Positions 1 to 13,335 are shown, counted from the first letter of the stretch. The stretch: 64,000 nt of DNA from Platynereis dumerilii (GCA_026936325.1 JAPTHN010000003.1:39448011-39512010), one strand, 5' to 3'. Notes: generated by a model from the letters alone, not told the origin. Made by a program: numbers and translations.

Positions 1-1084
1 CGAGCAATGGCAATCACCATTGCACACAAATTTATTTTTATTTCCAATGTAGCCAGAAACTCAGTTGTCAATGAAAAATTATTCCTATATATACAGTGTA
101 GTAAACAGTACAAGAAAATATTTATCACAAAAAATTTTGAGCCCCTTGCCCAATGCTCCCCTCTCTAAGATGAGACATCAGCAGTTAATTATTTGACTAA
201 TCAATTGCAGGAGAACTTCAAAATAATCAAATTCTAAAGGTCAATCCTGAAAACAATTATATGCGATGGTGCTTCGGCCTATACTTTTACACTTCATTTT
301 ATCAATTCTATAGCACTTTGTTTATGCTTCACCTGCAGAGAAAAATACACTCAAATAGAAATAGCTTGAAGGAGAAATTGTGACAGAAATACTTGATGTG
401 GAAATTAATCACATAGTGCACTTCACGAGATCAGCTGTAATTACAAGGACTGCCTGTCACAAACATGTGTAAACTTGAACAGTCCCTAATAGCTATTTGA
501 TTAGCATTATAAAACAAGATTGGCTTGATGACCATTAATGGATGCTTAGTAGTCAGATTCCCATCAGCAATGACAAGACCGTGTGTCTATTTCTAAGTCC
601 ATTTACTCACAAACACCCATTTATTAGCACAGATGATCAAAACGAACTCAGTGGTAATTTGATAAATGAGTTCTCTTCATAGGCATAGTATTGCTTGTCA
701 TAATGATACTTATTTTGGCTTGTTCACATAAAATTAGCACAAATGAAAAATGCCATTTCCATACAATGGCTGTGATATTATGAAGAATAAAATCAATTTA
801 ATTGTTGACAGAATGACAGTTATGATGTTTTATTTTGGTGCTTTTTTTGTTCAGATTAAAGATTTTCGAATATTGCGTCTGAGTGTGGTCTCAATAGTAC
901 TGTGTCCCCCTTCTTTCAGATAAAGAATTTTTGTATGAAAAGTGACTGCAGTTGGAACTAAAATGAAATTTCTGCAGTGATTGCCGAAAGAAACTATACA
1001 CTTTTCATTGGACACTTTGACATTTGCCAGACATGCCGCAATATTCACTGAATTTAACTCGGACATTTACAATGGACAAATACT
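1..1084. other. non-coding AT-rich stretch
   Basis: I see no convincing gene, RNA or repeat here. Short open frames exist on both strands but have no recognisable domain and no splice context. The sequence is unique at the level I can read by eye. Confidence 0.4.
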
Positions 1085-1348
1085 GGTGCTTACAGAAAAG
1101 CTGTTGATGGCCACCAATGACCTCACAACAAGGCTGAACAAGCCCTATCAAACACATACAAACGAGCTGTTAATTTGTCATTGAGCAACTTGTGACCTCA
1201 TTGATACTCAGTTACTCGTTTTGAAAGCATTGCAAGTGTAGGCTGTGACCTAATTTAAATAACTTATGACCCATAGAGGGTAATATGACATGAATAGGGT
1301 TATGATCGACCTTACAGGGAACATTTTAGTCCAGTTCTGTAAGCACTC
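1085..1348. mobile_element. MITE with AGTGCTTAC-type inverted ends, copy 1
   Basis: The left end reads GGTGCTTACAGAAA and the reverse complement of the right end reads AGTGCTTACAGAA, giving short inverted termini about 260 bp apart. A second copy in the same orientation lies at 41324-41607 and shares interior words such as the GCATTGCAAGT segment. The second copy is absent from the paralogous segment near 31.1 kb, which supports a discrete mobile unit. There is no coding capacity. The superfamily is not clear, because the target duplication cannot be called confidently at this copy. Confidence 0.55.
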
Positions 1349-1349
1349 G

Positions 1350-4300
1350 TTTTTCATCTACTGGAAGTTAGGAGAACACAAGCAGGGAAAAGTATACAGT
1401 ACTTATATACTTTTAACCATTTAATTAAAGTTCCACAAGAAACAGATATATTATGATTATCAGTCTGCGCTTTCACAGCAGATAATATAAGATGCTACTG
1501 AAACTAGAAAATGTTGTTCTTTAACTAATATAAGGCCAAATATTTGATTTGTGGTTATTGATTCTTCTGTTGTTTGCCTCATTGCATATTCACTGTTCTT
1601 TGCTGAAAATATCTCTTATGTTTTATTAAGTAGCCATCCAAAATTAATGAGTGCATCGAAACTAAGCAATGGTTCTGCTACACACAAATGGAGCTCAATC
1701 AAAAGTAAAAAAGGAATAAAGGGGTCATATGGAAATAATAATGATATCAATAATACTTTATCTTAGATTGAATCCAAGCTTCTGGCGCTTTGCTGTGAGA
1801 ATGGAACCCAAGGGGTACACGACGTAAACACAACATTGCCAATTGTCAGAAGGCTCATCTGTTTTTTTACATAATACATAGAAATGTATGGTTGAAATCA
1901 CGATGCCACAACTTCAACACAACATTGAGATTTTTTGTCAACGATGTGAAAATGTTGCCTTAAAAACACATGCTGACACAGCACATCTTGACGGTGCTTC
2001 AATTTGTCAACGTTGTGGTAACATTATTTCTACCGTACAGTTCCACACTATTCACTCCCATGCAACATTGAGACATTGTAAAATGATTGCTGTATTGTAT
2101 ATAGTCATGCCCATTGGGAAGGGCAGTTCATAGATATTCTTATCAGAGACAAGCATCTAATGTTGGGGTTATTGATCCAACTGTTGCATGGCTCATTGCC
2201 TATTTATGGTTCTGGGTTGTTAACAGGTGCTGTTTTCTGCAAACACAATGTAAAAATATGTGTTGCAACATCGATACATTTAAAATCAAAGGGTTTCTAA
2301 GTGTGGTTTCTCTTTGATATTCAATAATAGAACAAAGGTAGATTTTTTTTAATGGTGTTATGTTGCATGTATAAACATTATGTTTTTCTCCGATATTTCC
2401 ACCTTTTCTGAAACAAAGCACCCTTTTTTACATGAAACTTGAAAGCCTTTAACTCGCACTGAAAGCACTCGTCCCGACAGTTATAAATAATTATCAAAGA
2501 TCATTTTTATGATGTCCTTTCTTTCCTGTCAAACAAATACTGTACGTTGTATGATATAAAAACACAGTGCATTTTGACAAATTGTAATCCTTAAACACTA
2601 TACACTCTAAAAAATGTTGGGACAAAATTGGTTTTTTAGATTCAAAATGGTTTTTTGAAAAACCAAATTTCAATGCAAAAAACCGACATGGATTTATAAT
2701 TCCCCTTCAACTAAAAGATGCTTGATTTTACCAATCCAAATAGGATGGGGATAGGCATATCGGAGGGGAGGGAAGCTAAAAACATGGGCAGATGATCACA
2801 TAAATATGATTGAAAAACATGTGGTTTCCAAACAATTTCTTTTGACATGTAATAAAATTTAGATCAAGAAATGAGAGCCAATGTCGCCCATCCTCCAAAA
2901 TTTACAGTGGGGTCAATTTCAGTAATAAAATGGCAGCACTGTCAAGTAAGCAAAATAAGCAAGACCTGGTTAAACATTAAACTTGGTCTTAGCTGTGTTG
3001 GTGAAACTCAGGAGTTCATAGTATCAGTTTTCAAAAAGGAGAATAACAGTCAAAGATAACCATCACCCATACACTATGTAATTAGACTGGAAATTATATA
3101 TAATTCATGAAAAAATTATTTTGCAACTGTTAACAGATGATTCCTGAACATCAATAAAAGGCAAAAAATGTGGTGAATTTGTTTTAAAAAAAAGGGGGGG
3201 GGACATCTACGAGTCTCTCTAGTCTAAATATTTTTGAAGGCTATTCAGTTTCAGAGACCGAGGAAAGAGTCATTGTTCAAAATGAAAAGGGATTTGCTTA
3301 TAACTGAAAGTTATTTCAGCAGGAAATTCAACACAGCCCTTTCAGCATGGACATTTTCCAGACGTGCAACAATATTCACTGAATTTGAGAAATTTCCCGG
3401 TCGATTAAGTTGAGGACAAACAGGGACATACATAATTCAATATAACCCAACAAGTGAACTCAGACATAAAGCAAATTATATTATGATTTTCAGGCTGTGT
3501 ATTCATTAGAGTGTATTACAAGAAATTCCACATGTGTGATGTCTTTAAGAAAAGTCAGTTTTACCCACCAAAATAGTTAGCATTTATTGATCATATTTAC
3601 TACATACAATTATATTTACAATTTCCATCACCAAAATACATTATTACATGGCAATGACAGACTGATGCCCATGCAAGTGTATGTGCATTTTAATTTCGAC
3701 TGGATTAGTCAAAACTACTAAACTGAAAAGTTTTCAGTGTTCACCAAATTGGGTTATAAAACAGACCTCTCTGCTGCACAAAGAAAGAAACTGCTGTCGA
3801 GTGGTGGTGTGGTATCATCATTACTTCCTTTAAATGGTGATGTTTAACCACAATCTTGTTAAGTGGACTTCTTTGTTTGAAGTGGCATCTGGCTTCTTTA
3901 GTACCCCTCGATGTCTCTTAAGTGACTCTTTGCAAAGAACGCTTTTTCACTGCGATCAAGACTGTGGGTTTGATAGCAATGACTCTTAAAATCTTTTCTT
4001 TGTTGGCAGTCTTGAAATAAATTCCAGATGGATGGACTATGTACCGGTAAGCTACAATATTTGGTTCAGAATAGAATAACTGAATAAAAAGATCTAATCT
4101 GTCTGCCTCCGCTGTTTCTGTAAAATAAATAAATTCTGGGAAGGGTAAGCTCCTTTCTATAAAAATGCAATGATTGCCCTCAAATGTCTTTGCTTCCATG
4201 TTTTTACTAGAAACTTTGACAATTTTTAAATTAAAGAAATCATTAAAGCTTATTTGAAATGATGTGTTGGCTAAATGTCAATAACAATCCCAGCTGAAAT

Positions 4301-4376
4301 AGTTGGGCGTTGAGATGCATATTTTTCGGTCTCAGAGGCTCACACTTTTATGCTTTAGTCTCAGACTTGGATGTCC
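1350..4376. other. non-coding stretch with minor low-complexity features
   Basis: No supported gene. A small palindrome (GGTTTTTTGAAAAACC) lies near 2650 and an A-run followed by a G-run lies near 3185-3200. A 93-codon minus-strand frame (3918-4199) has no stop, but it has no recognisable motif and no splice or poly(A) context, so it is not called as a gene. Confidence 0.35.
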
Positions 4377-4441
4377 TGGCTCGACTACAAATTGGCTGGA
4401 GGACAAATGGATGGATGGATAGATGATTTGAGCTTTATGTC
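4377..4441 (-). mobile_element. tail fragment of SINE family 1
   Basis: On the minus strand this reads a GACATAAAG-type word followed by ATC-rich text and repeated ATCC units. This is the same 3' tail as the full copy at 18275-18477. The tRNA-like head is missing. It is probably a 5'-truncated insertion. Confidence 0.45.
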
Positions 4442-4449
4442 CCAATCAG

Positions 4450-5977
4450 CGTTTTTGCTAAAATTATAGAATGCAATTCTTCTCTAAAAATAATTGTGTA
4501 TAAGATTGGGATTTTGGAACGAAGACGCTTTGCCCTTGGTAACAACGCATGAGCCAGATTCGTGCCTGTTGTCCTTTATAGGAAACAATCGTATTATATC
4601 TATACCAATGCAGCTTCTTATAGTCACCTTACAGAAAAAAAATGTCACTTCAATAATTTTTAACAAACTGACTAATCACAAAAGAGTCTTTTGTTGCTTA
4701 TTAGTTGTAACTCTTGACATGCTTGACCATCATTTCCTTTGTGGTGTTAAGTTGCGGACCATTCCATTATGCTCTATTGTAAATTACAAAAGTTTATGTA
4801 TAATTACATGTTTCCTGTCTGTCTTCATCCTGCTACCCAATGACATTCCTTTTCTTGTGTTTCATGTCTATGCAAAGGTGGGGGGCGTCTGTTACAGTAA
4901 AATGACAAAGACTTTTAAAATAGTCAGGACGACTTTCTCACTCAATTTGTCTTCTTAAGATAACAAACATGCATTTGTACATGTAATAAAACTAAGTGGA
5001 GGGTAGTCAAGGGAGGCCCAAACGACTTCGGAACCAATGCTAACATGTTTTTGACATTTGCGGGTCCCCACCCACTGCGGCATATTTTCTTTAAAATGTT
5101 AATTTCATCTAAGAAATCCAGGAGGGGGGAGGTAGAGGTGCCAGGAATAGGGTAACGACTCCACCACTAACAAAAAACATAAAGTGAACTAATTTTTATA
5201 AGTGGCTCAATTTAGCTGCTCGGTAAAATTAGCTATTCATAACTAAACCTATCCATGGATACAGTGTAGCTGTCCACATCAATGCCTAGGCATACACTCT
5301 TTACCCCTTATTTAAACAATAGGGTTGTGGCTAGCTGTGGATAGATGTAGCTATAAGTGCAGCTAAGTGTCGCTTAATATGGCTACGGATATAGCTGAGG
5401 CTCGATTTTAAAAGACGACTTACTTTTAGAACTATATATTGTATAATATTTCAGTCAGTACGCCTATCACAGCCATCAGGGTTTCTGCAAAGCCTACCCT
5501 AAGATGCTATATGTACATTTTGTACACAAGTGTTATCTTTGCACCCACAAGTGTCACTTTCTTGTTTGTGGGGATATGATACTAAAAGCTGAAAACAAGC
5601 AATTGAAAAATGCTCAGCCAGAACAGAATGCTAAGAAAAATGTACAAATTCTTTGTATGTACACTGTGTGTGTACAGAGTGGCGTATATATGTCTGGGCA
5701 GAAGTCTTCTCAGCCAGATATATAAATGCATTCTTTGCTTGAGCTTGTGGAAACTACATCCATGAAAGTACTCTATGAGTGATTACGAAAATGCTTCGAG
5801 TAAGCCATGTCCATAAACTTGCAATATCATGAATGGAGACTCATTAGAATATCTTTTCATGTAAAGATACAATGTAGTCTTGCTGTGAGGTTTGACTCCC
5901 ACTCTTGGTCTGAGCCCATGGGACATTAACTGGAGATGGGTTGTATCCAGTGTTCTGTGATGGGTTACTGAAAGACC
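4450..5977. other. stretch without a supported gene
   Basis: A 154-codon plus-strand frame at 4494-4958 is the longest open frame here. It is rich in hydrophobic residues and codons typical of AT-rich spacer, and it matches nothing I recognise. Sequence around 5290-5410 repeats GTAGCT/TAGCTG words loosely. I see nothing else. Confidence 0.35.
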
Positions 5978-6860
5978 CTGGACATTAGGGTGGTCCTCTA
6001 CGGTATACTAAAAATTAAAATGTGACTTTCTGAAGGTGCTTCCTAAAAGAACTGTTCATATTGATGAGAAAACATTCTGTGAAAAATTTTAGTTCAATAC
6101 AACAATTCTAACCACTGCCATACGCGGGTTGAAAATTTGAATATTTAAGTATATTGTTTAAATCAGCAATAGTCTGGCAGCCAGAGCCGACTTTCTGGCT
6201 GAAACCTGGACCAATAGATTGAGTTTTTTCTCAATGGAATACTTGTTATTAAACCCTCTGGAAAATATATATGTGGCCAGCATCCATTTGGTACCTTTGG
6301 TGGTTTCGAGAAATCCAAGAAGGCCACCAAGGAATCTGGAGTAGTTCAAATGGGACAACTTCAAAACTATTTGACCTAAAATATAATGTGATTCCTATTT
6401 TTCAGTCAAAACTGGTGCAGCAATTTCATTTCTGGGGTTGTTTTGACAAATGGGAATGACACAAAGGTCAAAGAAGGCATTTTGGGTCATAAGTGTGAAA
6501 AACAATAAATTCACGAAAAAGTTCAGGTTAATGTTGAGAAAATATTTTTAACCATTGATTCCTTTTACTTAGACAACTCCAAAAAGTCTGAGGTCGATAT
6601 AAGATTGATGTCCTTTTATTTAAAAAAAAGGAAAACACTTCATTAAGTGAATAACACATCTTTTTTTTGGTTCAACTGCTTCTCCTTGCCTGAGCCTCTC
6701 TTTAACAATTCTAGGTGGACACCTCCTCAGCGGCAAATAGTTGCCTTATACTGTATTAGGTGTCCTCCAACTCATCGGATACTTTTCAGTTTGTGTGAAC
6801 TGTATAGTATATAGCAATCAAACATCATATTGTTTGTATTCGATGCATTTTACCAAAATA

Positions 6861-7030
6861 TCAGTGGCGTAACTAGGGAATGTCGAACGGGATGGGGGGC
6901 ACCTTGGTCCTTGGGGCACGCGATTCTCTGGGGGGGGGACCCATAATACTACTTCTATATTATATCCAAGGTTGAAAAGTTTATATGGGGGCACCTGGGG
7001 GGGGCACTGGTCCAATATGGGGGACATGTC
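6861..7030. mobile_element. G-rich MITE-like fragment (CAGTGGCGTAACTAG)
   Basis: It begins CAGTGGCGTAACTAGG and contains several G runs. A related start, CAGTGGCGTAGCTAG, occurs at 26760. Short hAT-derived MITEs of many animals start this way. The right end is not resolved, so this may be a truncated copy nested in the larger element. Confidence 0.4.
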
Positions 7031-7031
7031 T

Positions 7032-7091
7032 TGAGCATTTTAGGAAATTCTTGAGCATTTTAGGAAATTCTTGAGCATTTTAGGAGATTCA
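7032..7091. repeat. tandem repeat, 20-bp unit, three copies
   Basis: Three near-identical copies of a unit containing TTGAGCATTTTAGG occur head to tail. The last copy differs by one base (AGATTC in place of AAATTC). It sits directly after the G-rich fragment inside the hAT-type element. Confidence 0.85.
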
Positions 7092-8233
7092 AAATCTCTT
7101 AATTTTAGATCGGGCAACAAAATATTAGTATAGCATCTACAATCAAGCTTGAAACATCTGTTTCAGTTGATTCTTGCAAGTCTTTCAAAGATATTGATTC
7201 CCTTCATCAAGATAATAAAATTTGCCTGGAACTCCTCTTTCTTCATCCATGCACCTTGTTCTCAAGCTTTTTGATGTTTTTGCTCTTCCGCAAGTGGAAA
7301 ACTTGCTTTTCCCCAGATCATTAACAACCTAACTAACAACGTCTCTCTCTGTCTCACTGTGTTGGTGTGCGTCCTTTTATATACAAAAGACCTTTCGGCA
7401 GGGGTGTAGATTTTTCATTTTTGTTGGGGGATGATTTAGGTGAACACAAACTTTGTGCGAGGCCAAACAGGCCAAAATTCGTGCAGCAGGAATTTCAGGG
7501 GCCACTTAAGGGCCCAGAAGCTGCTAGAATTTAGTTAAACTAAGGTATTTTCTGAGACACAGGCCTGTAGTCAGTATTATCCACATTACATCAACCCTGG
7601 TATCACAGAAAAAACTGCTAAATATCAATTATTTAACACAATCAAGAAGTTATAATTTGAAGTTCGATGGGTGGACAATCATATGATCATCGCTCAAAGG
7701 CCAAGGCTAATCCGAGGCGGGAAGCATCCCCCTCCAGGATCTACCCCCCTCCCCTTGCCTTCTGGAAAACTCCAGGCATATAAAAGGCAGTTCTGCCGGG
7801 GTCAGGCAGGCCACATCTCTCTTGGTTGTTGACATCTTCCAGAACTTTTTAAGTTAAAGCCCAAAGGAGGCTTTTCTCTCAAACCTGAATTGCGATTACT
7901 AATTATGTTAATCTGGTATCCAATATCTATGTGTGATACTAACACAATGAAAAGACTCAAGTGATGGACTAAATAGTTCAAATTGTAAATAATATAACTA
8001 TTCAGAGTACTGAATTATGTTTTGTCTCCTTTATTCTAACAGGCAATGCATCAGTTCAAAAACTAAAAATTTTGCTTGCGTTGTGCAAAATCAGGGGTCC
8101 GGTGGCAGTAGTTAATATGTATCAATTCTCATGAAATTCAATACAACTTATTTTTTCCCCAAATGGAACAAGAAAATGAAGAAGCCCCTTGGAAAAGTTG
8201 AAATTTTTATTTTAGGACCACCCTACTGGACAT

Positions 8234-9828
8234 CCCTGAATGAATAGGGTATTTGCAACATTCACAGTCTTCTCGACATTCATCAATCCATCAACCCATG
8301 GTGATCACCAATACTGGAGTATGCTACGACATAAAACCTTGGGCAATGTTCCACTTGTCTCTGCCCATGGGCACCGTTCTTTGGCTGGTCTGCATCATCA
8401 CAAACTTCGTGCCTGCATTGCTGAGAGTTGAGATCACTAAAGCAGCACTACATCAAGTTTGCACAGTACCCCCTTATCTCACAAGAAGTTTTGTTTGTGG
8501 AAACAGACTAGTTTTTATTGTGGCTTGTGTGCTTTATTCCATGAATTGTGCGTATATATATATTCTCTTGACCATAAAGGGCAGCTTTGGGAAACTAATT
8601 GTTTAGACAAGTGGGTGGCCCACTGACAAACAGCAATAACTTGGTGGGATGTCTTATGTAATTACTCTTGGCGCTTATAAGCAAAGCCATTGCCCCTGTT
8701 GGCTCAAATTGGATACCTTTCCATTATGTACCACTATAAAACCATCAAATGGACGTTTGGTTGCCCCTAACATGTCTTTGTGTTTGACCCCTTGACAGTG
8801 ACATCAAAGATTGTTTCATTGCAAAGCAAAGTTAAATCAGTGGTGTTTAAACTTCATGTGTGAATAAGGGTTTCTCTATCAACTGCTTCGTAATGTTGCC
8901 GATTATGTTTTTTTATGTAACATGGTTAGTTTTAAGAAGATCAAAGAGCCATCTAAAATTAGCACTCCTCCACCCACACCGAAAACACTGGAGTACGCTT
9001 TTTTGTAAATTTGCCAAAATAGCCTTGCGCACACACATGTGCGAACGCAACTATTAGTTTCGACTACATTTCTGTGTGACTCTCACTATGTTTTTTGTTT
9101 GATGGTAAATGCAGTTGTCATCTGATGCCCTTTGAGAGAACCAGGCCCATCTACGGTAAACTTTTTTGTAATGACATTGCATCTCAGAAGTTTATATTTA
9201 ATGCCAAACATTAAAAAATGCTTTTGATATAAAATTGAAATGATTTGATTTCTTCATGCAAGACTTCACTCAAGATTCTCTTAACTTCACTTTTATGACA
9301 ACAATGACTTATATGTCCTTGCAAAAACCAAATGATGCTTTTCAAACATGTCTCAAAATCATGCGATATACTGATAACACAAGCTAATAATGTAATTAAA
9401 CCCGTGCCATTGTCCATTTATGACCATTAAGATACATATGTTATAAAGTCACAACCCTCAGCAATATCTTGCCTGTGGATTTATTGAGATACGCTGTAAT
9501 ATTGCCATAGCAAGTAGTTCCGCAGAATTTTTGTTATGGTTTTTGGACCAGTCTCAAATAGGGACAATAGGGCAATCAGTAGAATGTGATTTAGATGAAA
9601 AATTGGAAGGCATGGGAAATTTGAGAACAGCCTTGGATTCTGAGTGAAAAATATTTCCTTGTCCTAATTTAAATTTAAGGTTGGTTTTAGCTTCTTCTAA
9701 TTTGTATGAAACATTCCAATTGACGAGCGTTCCCTTCACCTGAATGTAATTTTTCGGGCCTGCCTGAAGGATTTTATGAACAACAAAGACATCTCTGGAG
9801 TTGGATATGAGGTAGCTCCCTTGATTCA
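8234..9828. other. stretch without a supported gene
   Basis: A plus-strand frame of 117 codons (8253-8606) begins just outside the hAT-type element and has hydrophobic segments, but no recognisable motif. A minus-strand frame (9554-9919) is partly formed by the neighbouring SINE read in reverse. Neither is called as a gene. Confidence 0.35.
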
Positions 9829-10158
9829 GGGCAGCTGTGTGGCCAAGTGGCTTAGGTGCCCACCTGCTCCGCTGAATGTCTTTGCCTGCGTGGGTTCTAA
9901 CCCTGGTTGGGAAACCCAAAATTTTCAGTTGACCTTCATGAGCAAGATCCCGGCTGGATGTCGTTCGGATAAGTTAAATTGGTGGTCCCTTGTATCAGTG
10001 TCTGTGCTGGGCAAGTATAAGATCCCTCACATGGGGTAAATGTGTAACATGTTGACTGTTGAGGACTCCCACTCTCTCTCCCATCTCATCAATCAACCCT
10101 CGTGAGCACCCAGAACTGGGCTTAGGGGGCTGCACTTACCACATCTATCTATCTATCA
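9829..10158 (+). mobile_element. tRNA-derived SINE, family 2, full-length-looking copy
   Basis: The head has internal RNA polymerase III promoter boxes. The A box TGGCCAAGTGG is at 9840-9850 and the B box GGTTCTAACCC at 9893-9903, about 43 bp apart. That spacing, and the GCAGCTGTGTGGCCAAGTGG start, resemble a serine/leucine-type tRNA with a long variable arm. A unique body follows (GTGTCTGTGCTGGGCAAG, then a run of CTCTCTC), and the copy ends in an ATCT tail at 10139-10158. A truncated second copy with the same body and tail lies at 35563-35734. The element is non-coding and would rely on a LINE partner. Confidence 0.8.
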
Positions 10159-10589
10159 TATTTCTGATTGATTGATTTGTTTATTTGTTTTTACCACACA
10201 TACCACTCATATATACAACAATGCACTTTCACATATTCACACATTCCATCAGTAAAGTAAAATCCATATCACAAATCAAGTGTATGGTAAGTAGGTGTCC
10301 CACTAGTTAAATATAGCTGTTATCGGAACATCCCCTGTGATGAAAGAGTTATGAGAACGGGATATAATACAAGGATGAGGAGTGATGCATGAATTAAAAG
10401 CAGGAAACTAAGTTTTCAAATGATTTCAAAATCGTGGACACAGAGGCTGAATGCAGGACATGTATTCTAGTTGAGGAAAAGTGATGTCAAAAAACTTCCA
10501 GATAGAATAACATGTCCTGAAAAAAAATCACATTCAGTCTCAGTGTCTACAAATATGAAGTCATTTGTAATCAAGAATCACCGAGAAGA

Positions 10590-10960
10590 AATATAATAAT
10601 GAAGAACTTATTATTTATTTATCTATTACATTACATGTTATTGTACATTATCTCATGCGATTCTAATGCACTTCACAAAGCAACATTAAATTTAACACGG
10701 AATATGTTAATTAAAATCGAGACATAAAACTGTAAAATAAGATTACAGAAAATGATATTAAAACCTGTGTTAAAATTCAATCAAATGCACTTTTAAATAA
10801 AAATATGTCTTGAGTGACTTCTTGAATTGCTCTAGAGAAGTGATTCCATTGGAAGATTATTCCACAGTTGGGGGGCACACACTTCAAACATTCGACTACC
10901 ATACATTTTACAGTTGAACTTAGGAACTGTCAGTAACCCTGTAAACAACTAATATTTTTC
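10590..10960 (+). mobile_element. possible LINE 3' relic
   Basis: The text around 10815-10880 (a CTTGAGTGACTTCTTGAATT word, then GATTATTCCACAGTTGGGG) resembles the 3' regions of CR1/L2-like LINEs in marine invertebrates as I remember them. No reverse-transcriptase frame is visible, so the call rests on resemblance only. Confidence 0.25.
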
Positions 10961-11169
10961 ACATATTTCTTGCCATGTTGCACTTGTCATATACAAATGT
11001 TAGTGTTAATTATTATATTTAAGGTTCCCCAAAGGTTCTGGTGACATTTTGGTGAGGATGCGACAAGCTGCTAGTTACATTTGAGAAATATATTATTTTC
11101 TAAGGTTTTACTAATGTTTCTGCAAGATAAAAAAGTGATATTATTTCAAAATATTTAATAATATTTAAA

Positions 11170-12250
11170 AATTATGTCTTGTTAACAATATTTTAACATA
11201 TCTCTGCAGCATTTATGCGTTATATTTGTTTGTGATATTAGCCAAATGTTGCTTTAATATCATATGATATATTTCCGTCAATCTCAGTGCAATGTTTGTG
11301 AGTATCATGAGGACATTGTCAATTTCTAATATTTGTAGAAGGACATAAAGAAATATTCAAGTAAATGTTCTGCAGACAACTTCAAAACATTAAGCAAAAT
11401 ATAGATTAAGATTATTATTGGCATATTTCTAAATATTATGTTGACACTAAAATAGTCGTTATCACATAACTATTTCAACTATATATTTGTTCGAACATTT
11501 TCCTGATGAAATTACAACATTTCAAGTCGTATGATTATTAACATTTTGCTGATGTTATAAAATATCATTAAGATGGTAAACTTTTTAAACATCACAAAGC
11601 TATTTTTTATATATATTAGTACTGAGATAGGCTAAACATGTCACTGATGTTGATTTTAAGATTGATACGCATGTTTATGCAATATTTGTGAATGCCATTG
11701 GGACATTGTCATTATCAATATTTTTAGAAGGATGTGTAGAAATGTTAAGGACATTATTCTAGATATAGTTGGAAGACATTTCAAAAAAACAAAAGTTAGA
11801 TTATTATTGAAATATTTCTAAATATTATGTTGACACTAAAACGATCTATATTTCATGAATATCTTTTCTACATATTTGTTTCAACATTTTCCTAATGAAA
11901 TGACGACAATTCTAAAACTGTGCTTGCCATCATTTTTATAATATTATAAAATATCATAGGAATACTAAACTTTTGAATATTGCAGGGGTATTTCTTAAAC
12001 ATATTAGTGCTGAGATAGACAAAATATTTCTTTGCTGTTAATTACAACATTGCCATCCATGTTTAAACAATATTTGTGTTAACATGGCGACATAGTGAAT
12101 CCATGGATGCAGAACATAACAATTTAAAATGGTAAGCTTACCATTCTCCTGATATAACAACAATATGTTTGAAGGAACATTAATTTTATTGTGCTTATGT
12201 TTCCATATGTCATTAGATGATCCCAAAACTGTTCAATAACATTAAATCAT
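11170..12250. repeat. AT-rich tandem repeat with ~389-bp period
   Basis: Two well-matched units lie at about 11289-11677 and 11678-12066. Landmarks recur about 387-389 bp apart: the word TTCTAAATATTATGTTGACA at about 11431 and 11818, and a GCAATRTTTGTGARTRYCAT start at about 11291 and 11680. Partial units appear on both sides. There is no coding capacity. It behaves like a small satellite or the internal array of a transposon. Confidence 0.7.
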
Positions 12251-12259
12251 TTCTTAAAT

Positions 12260-13330
12260 ATATGTCAGTTTTGGCGTACTACCAAAACGTACAGGTAATA
12301 TAAAAAATCGGAATCATGATTTCTGTTATGATGGCATATTTCCTATCCCTACTAGTGTAATTTTGGCCGTTTCTTTGAAATATCAACTTTTCGGAAGGAC
12401 TCAACAATCAACATACCTTTAGATTTAATTATTCGAAGCAGGCCCACACTCTGAGTGCAGGCCCATAGTAGCCGGGATGTTTCCATAAAAAATATAAAAT
12501 CTGACAAATTATATATATAATCAACATAGAGCAGGGAAAGTCCATTAGTGACAATTTGTTAAAATAAAGAAAAGGAAAAGCCTCCAGTCATCACAATTGT
12601 CTTTTTTTTTTAATACCACTAGTCAATTAGGCAGTACTCCCGGGGTATTACACCCCAAGGTCCTGATTTATGGTTGTGCTACAGACATAAATTTAGAGCA
12701 CCAGTCCATGCTGTATAACTCCCTATATATACTCTAAAATTCACTTTTGGCTTACATGACCTGACACCAGAGGGCTACAAATTAAAAAAGTAAGCCAAGA
12801 TAAAACTTTACAGAGTTATTCACATATCACCAGAGGACAGCAGGATACAGTTTTGCTTTGAGATAACTCCCCCCCTCACCACCCCCCCCCATCATCTGGG
12901 CTGCTTATTTGTTGATGGGGTGCACCCTGTGACTACAGCTAATCTTATCTCATTATGGCTATGGCTGGTCGATACTAGCATGGAACTATAAGTTACTCTA
13001 TGCTATAAGTAAAATTACCATGGTAAAATGTTTGTGAAAGATGTGTCATTGCATAAATATAACTGGGGCTATATTTTAGAAATGTTACCAAAAGTTTGTT
13101 TTCTAATTTATATATCAGATTCAAATAATTTATAATTTTAATTAATGTTTCATCTTTCCCATTTTGTTTGTGTCCATATAGTTTTAACATAGTGCAAAAT
13201 AACAGAAATGACTCAAATGAATTTGATAATATGAATTTAAGAAATACTACCAAGATATTGTGTTAAGTTTTTAAAAAAAATTCCAGAAACGATCAATAAA
13301 CTAAACAATCAACTAGTCAATTAATTTTGT
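12260..13330. other. non-coding AT-rich stretch
   Basis: No supported gene. Short C-rich runs lie near 12870-12890. I see no inverted ends or tandem structure. Confidence 0.4.
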
Positions 13331-13335
13331 TGATC

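Larger units (their letters stand above)
5986..8225. mobile_element. non-autonomous hAT-type DNA transposon with 8-bp target duplication
   Basis: The element starts TAGGGTGGTCCT and ends AGGACCACCCTA, so the 12-bp termini are perfect inverted repeats, with weaker similarity continuing inward for about 60 bp. An identical 8-bp direct repeat CTGGACAT flanks it at 5978-5985 and 8226-8233. TAG-type ends with an 8-bp duplication are the hAT signature. No transposase frame is present, so it must have been mobilised in trans. Inside lie G-rich patches that look like older insertions (6861-7030 and around 7400-7750) and a short tandem repeat. Confidence 0.85.

Noticed and set aside
3918-4199. 93-codon minus-strand frame with a protein-like appearance
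   Set aside because: No recognisable motif and no duplicate copy with which to test constraint. It is worth a database search, but I cannot support it.
4494-4958. 154-codon plus-strand frame, possible gene
   Set aside because: No domain, no splice or poly(A) context and ordinary spacer composition; a frame of this length can occur by chance in 64 kb read six ways.
8253-8606. 117-codon frame with hydrophobic segments beside the hAT-type element
   Set aside because: It has no family motif and no exon signals. A second overlapping frame is open too, which argues for chance.
9554-9919. 121-codon minus-strand frame
   Set aside because: Its first third is the SINE at 9829 read backwards; the remainder has no motif.
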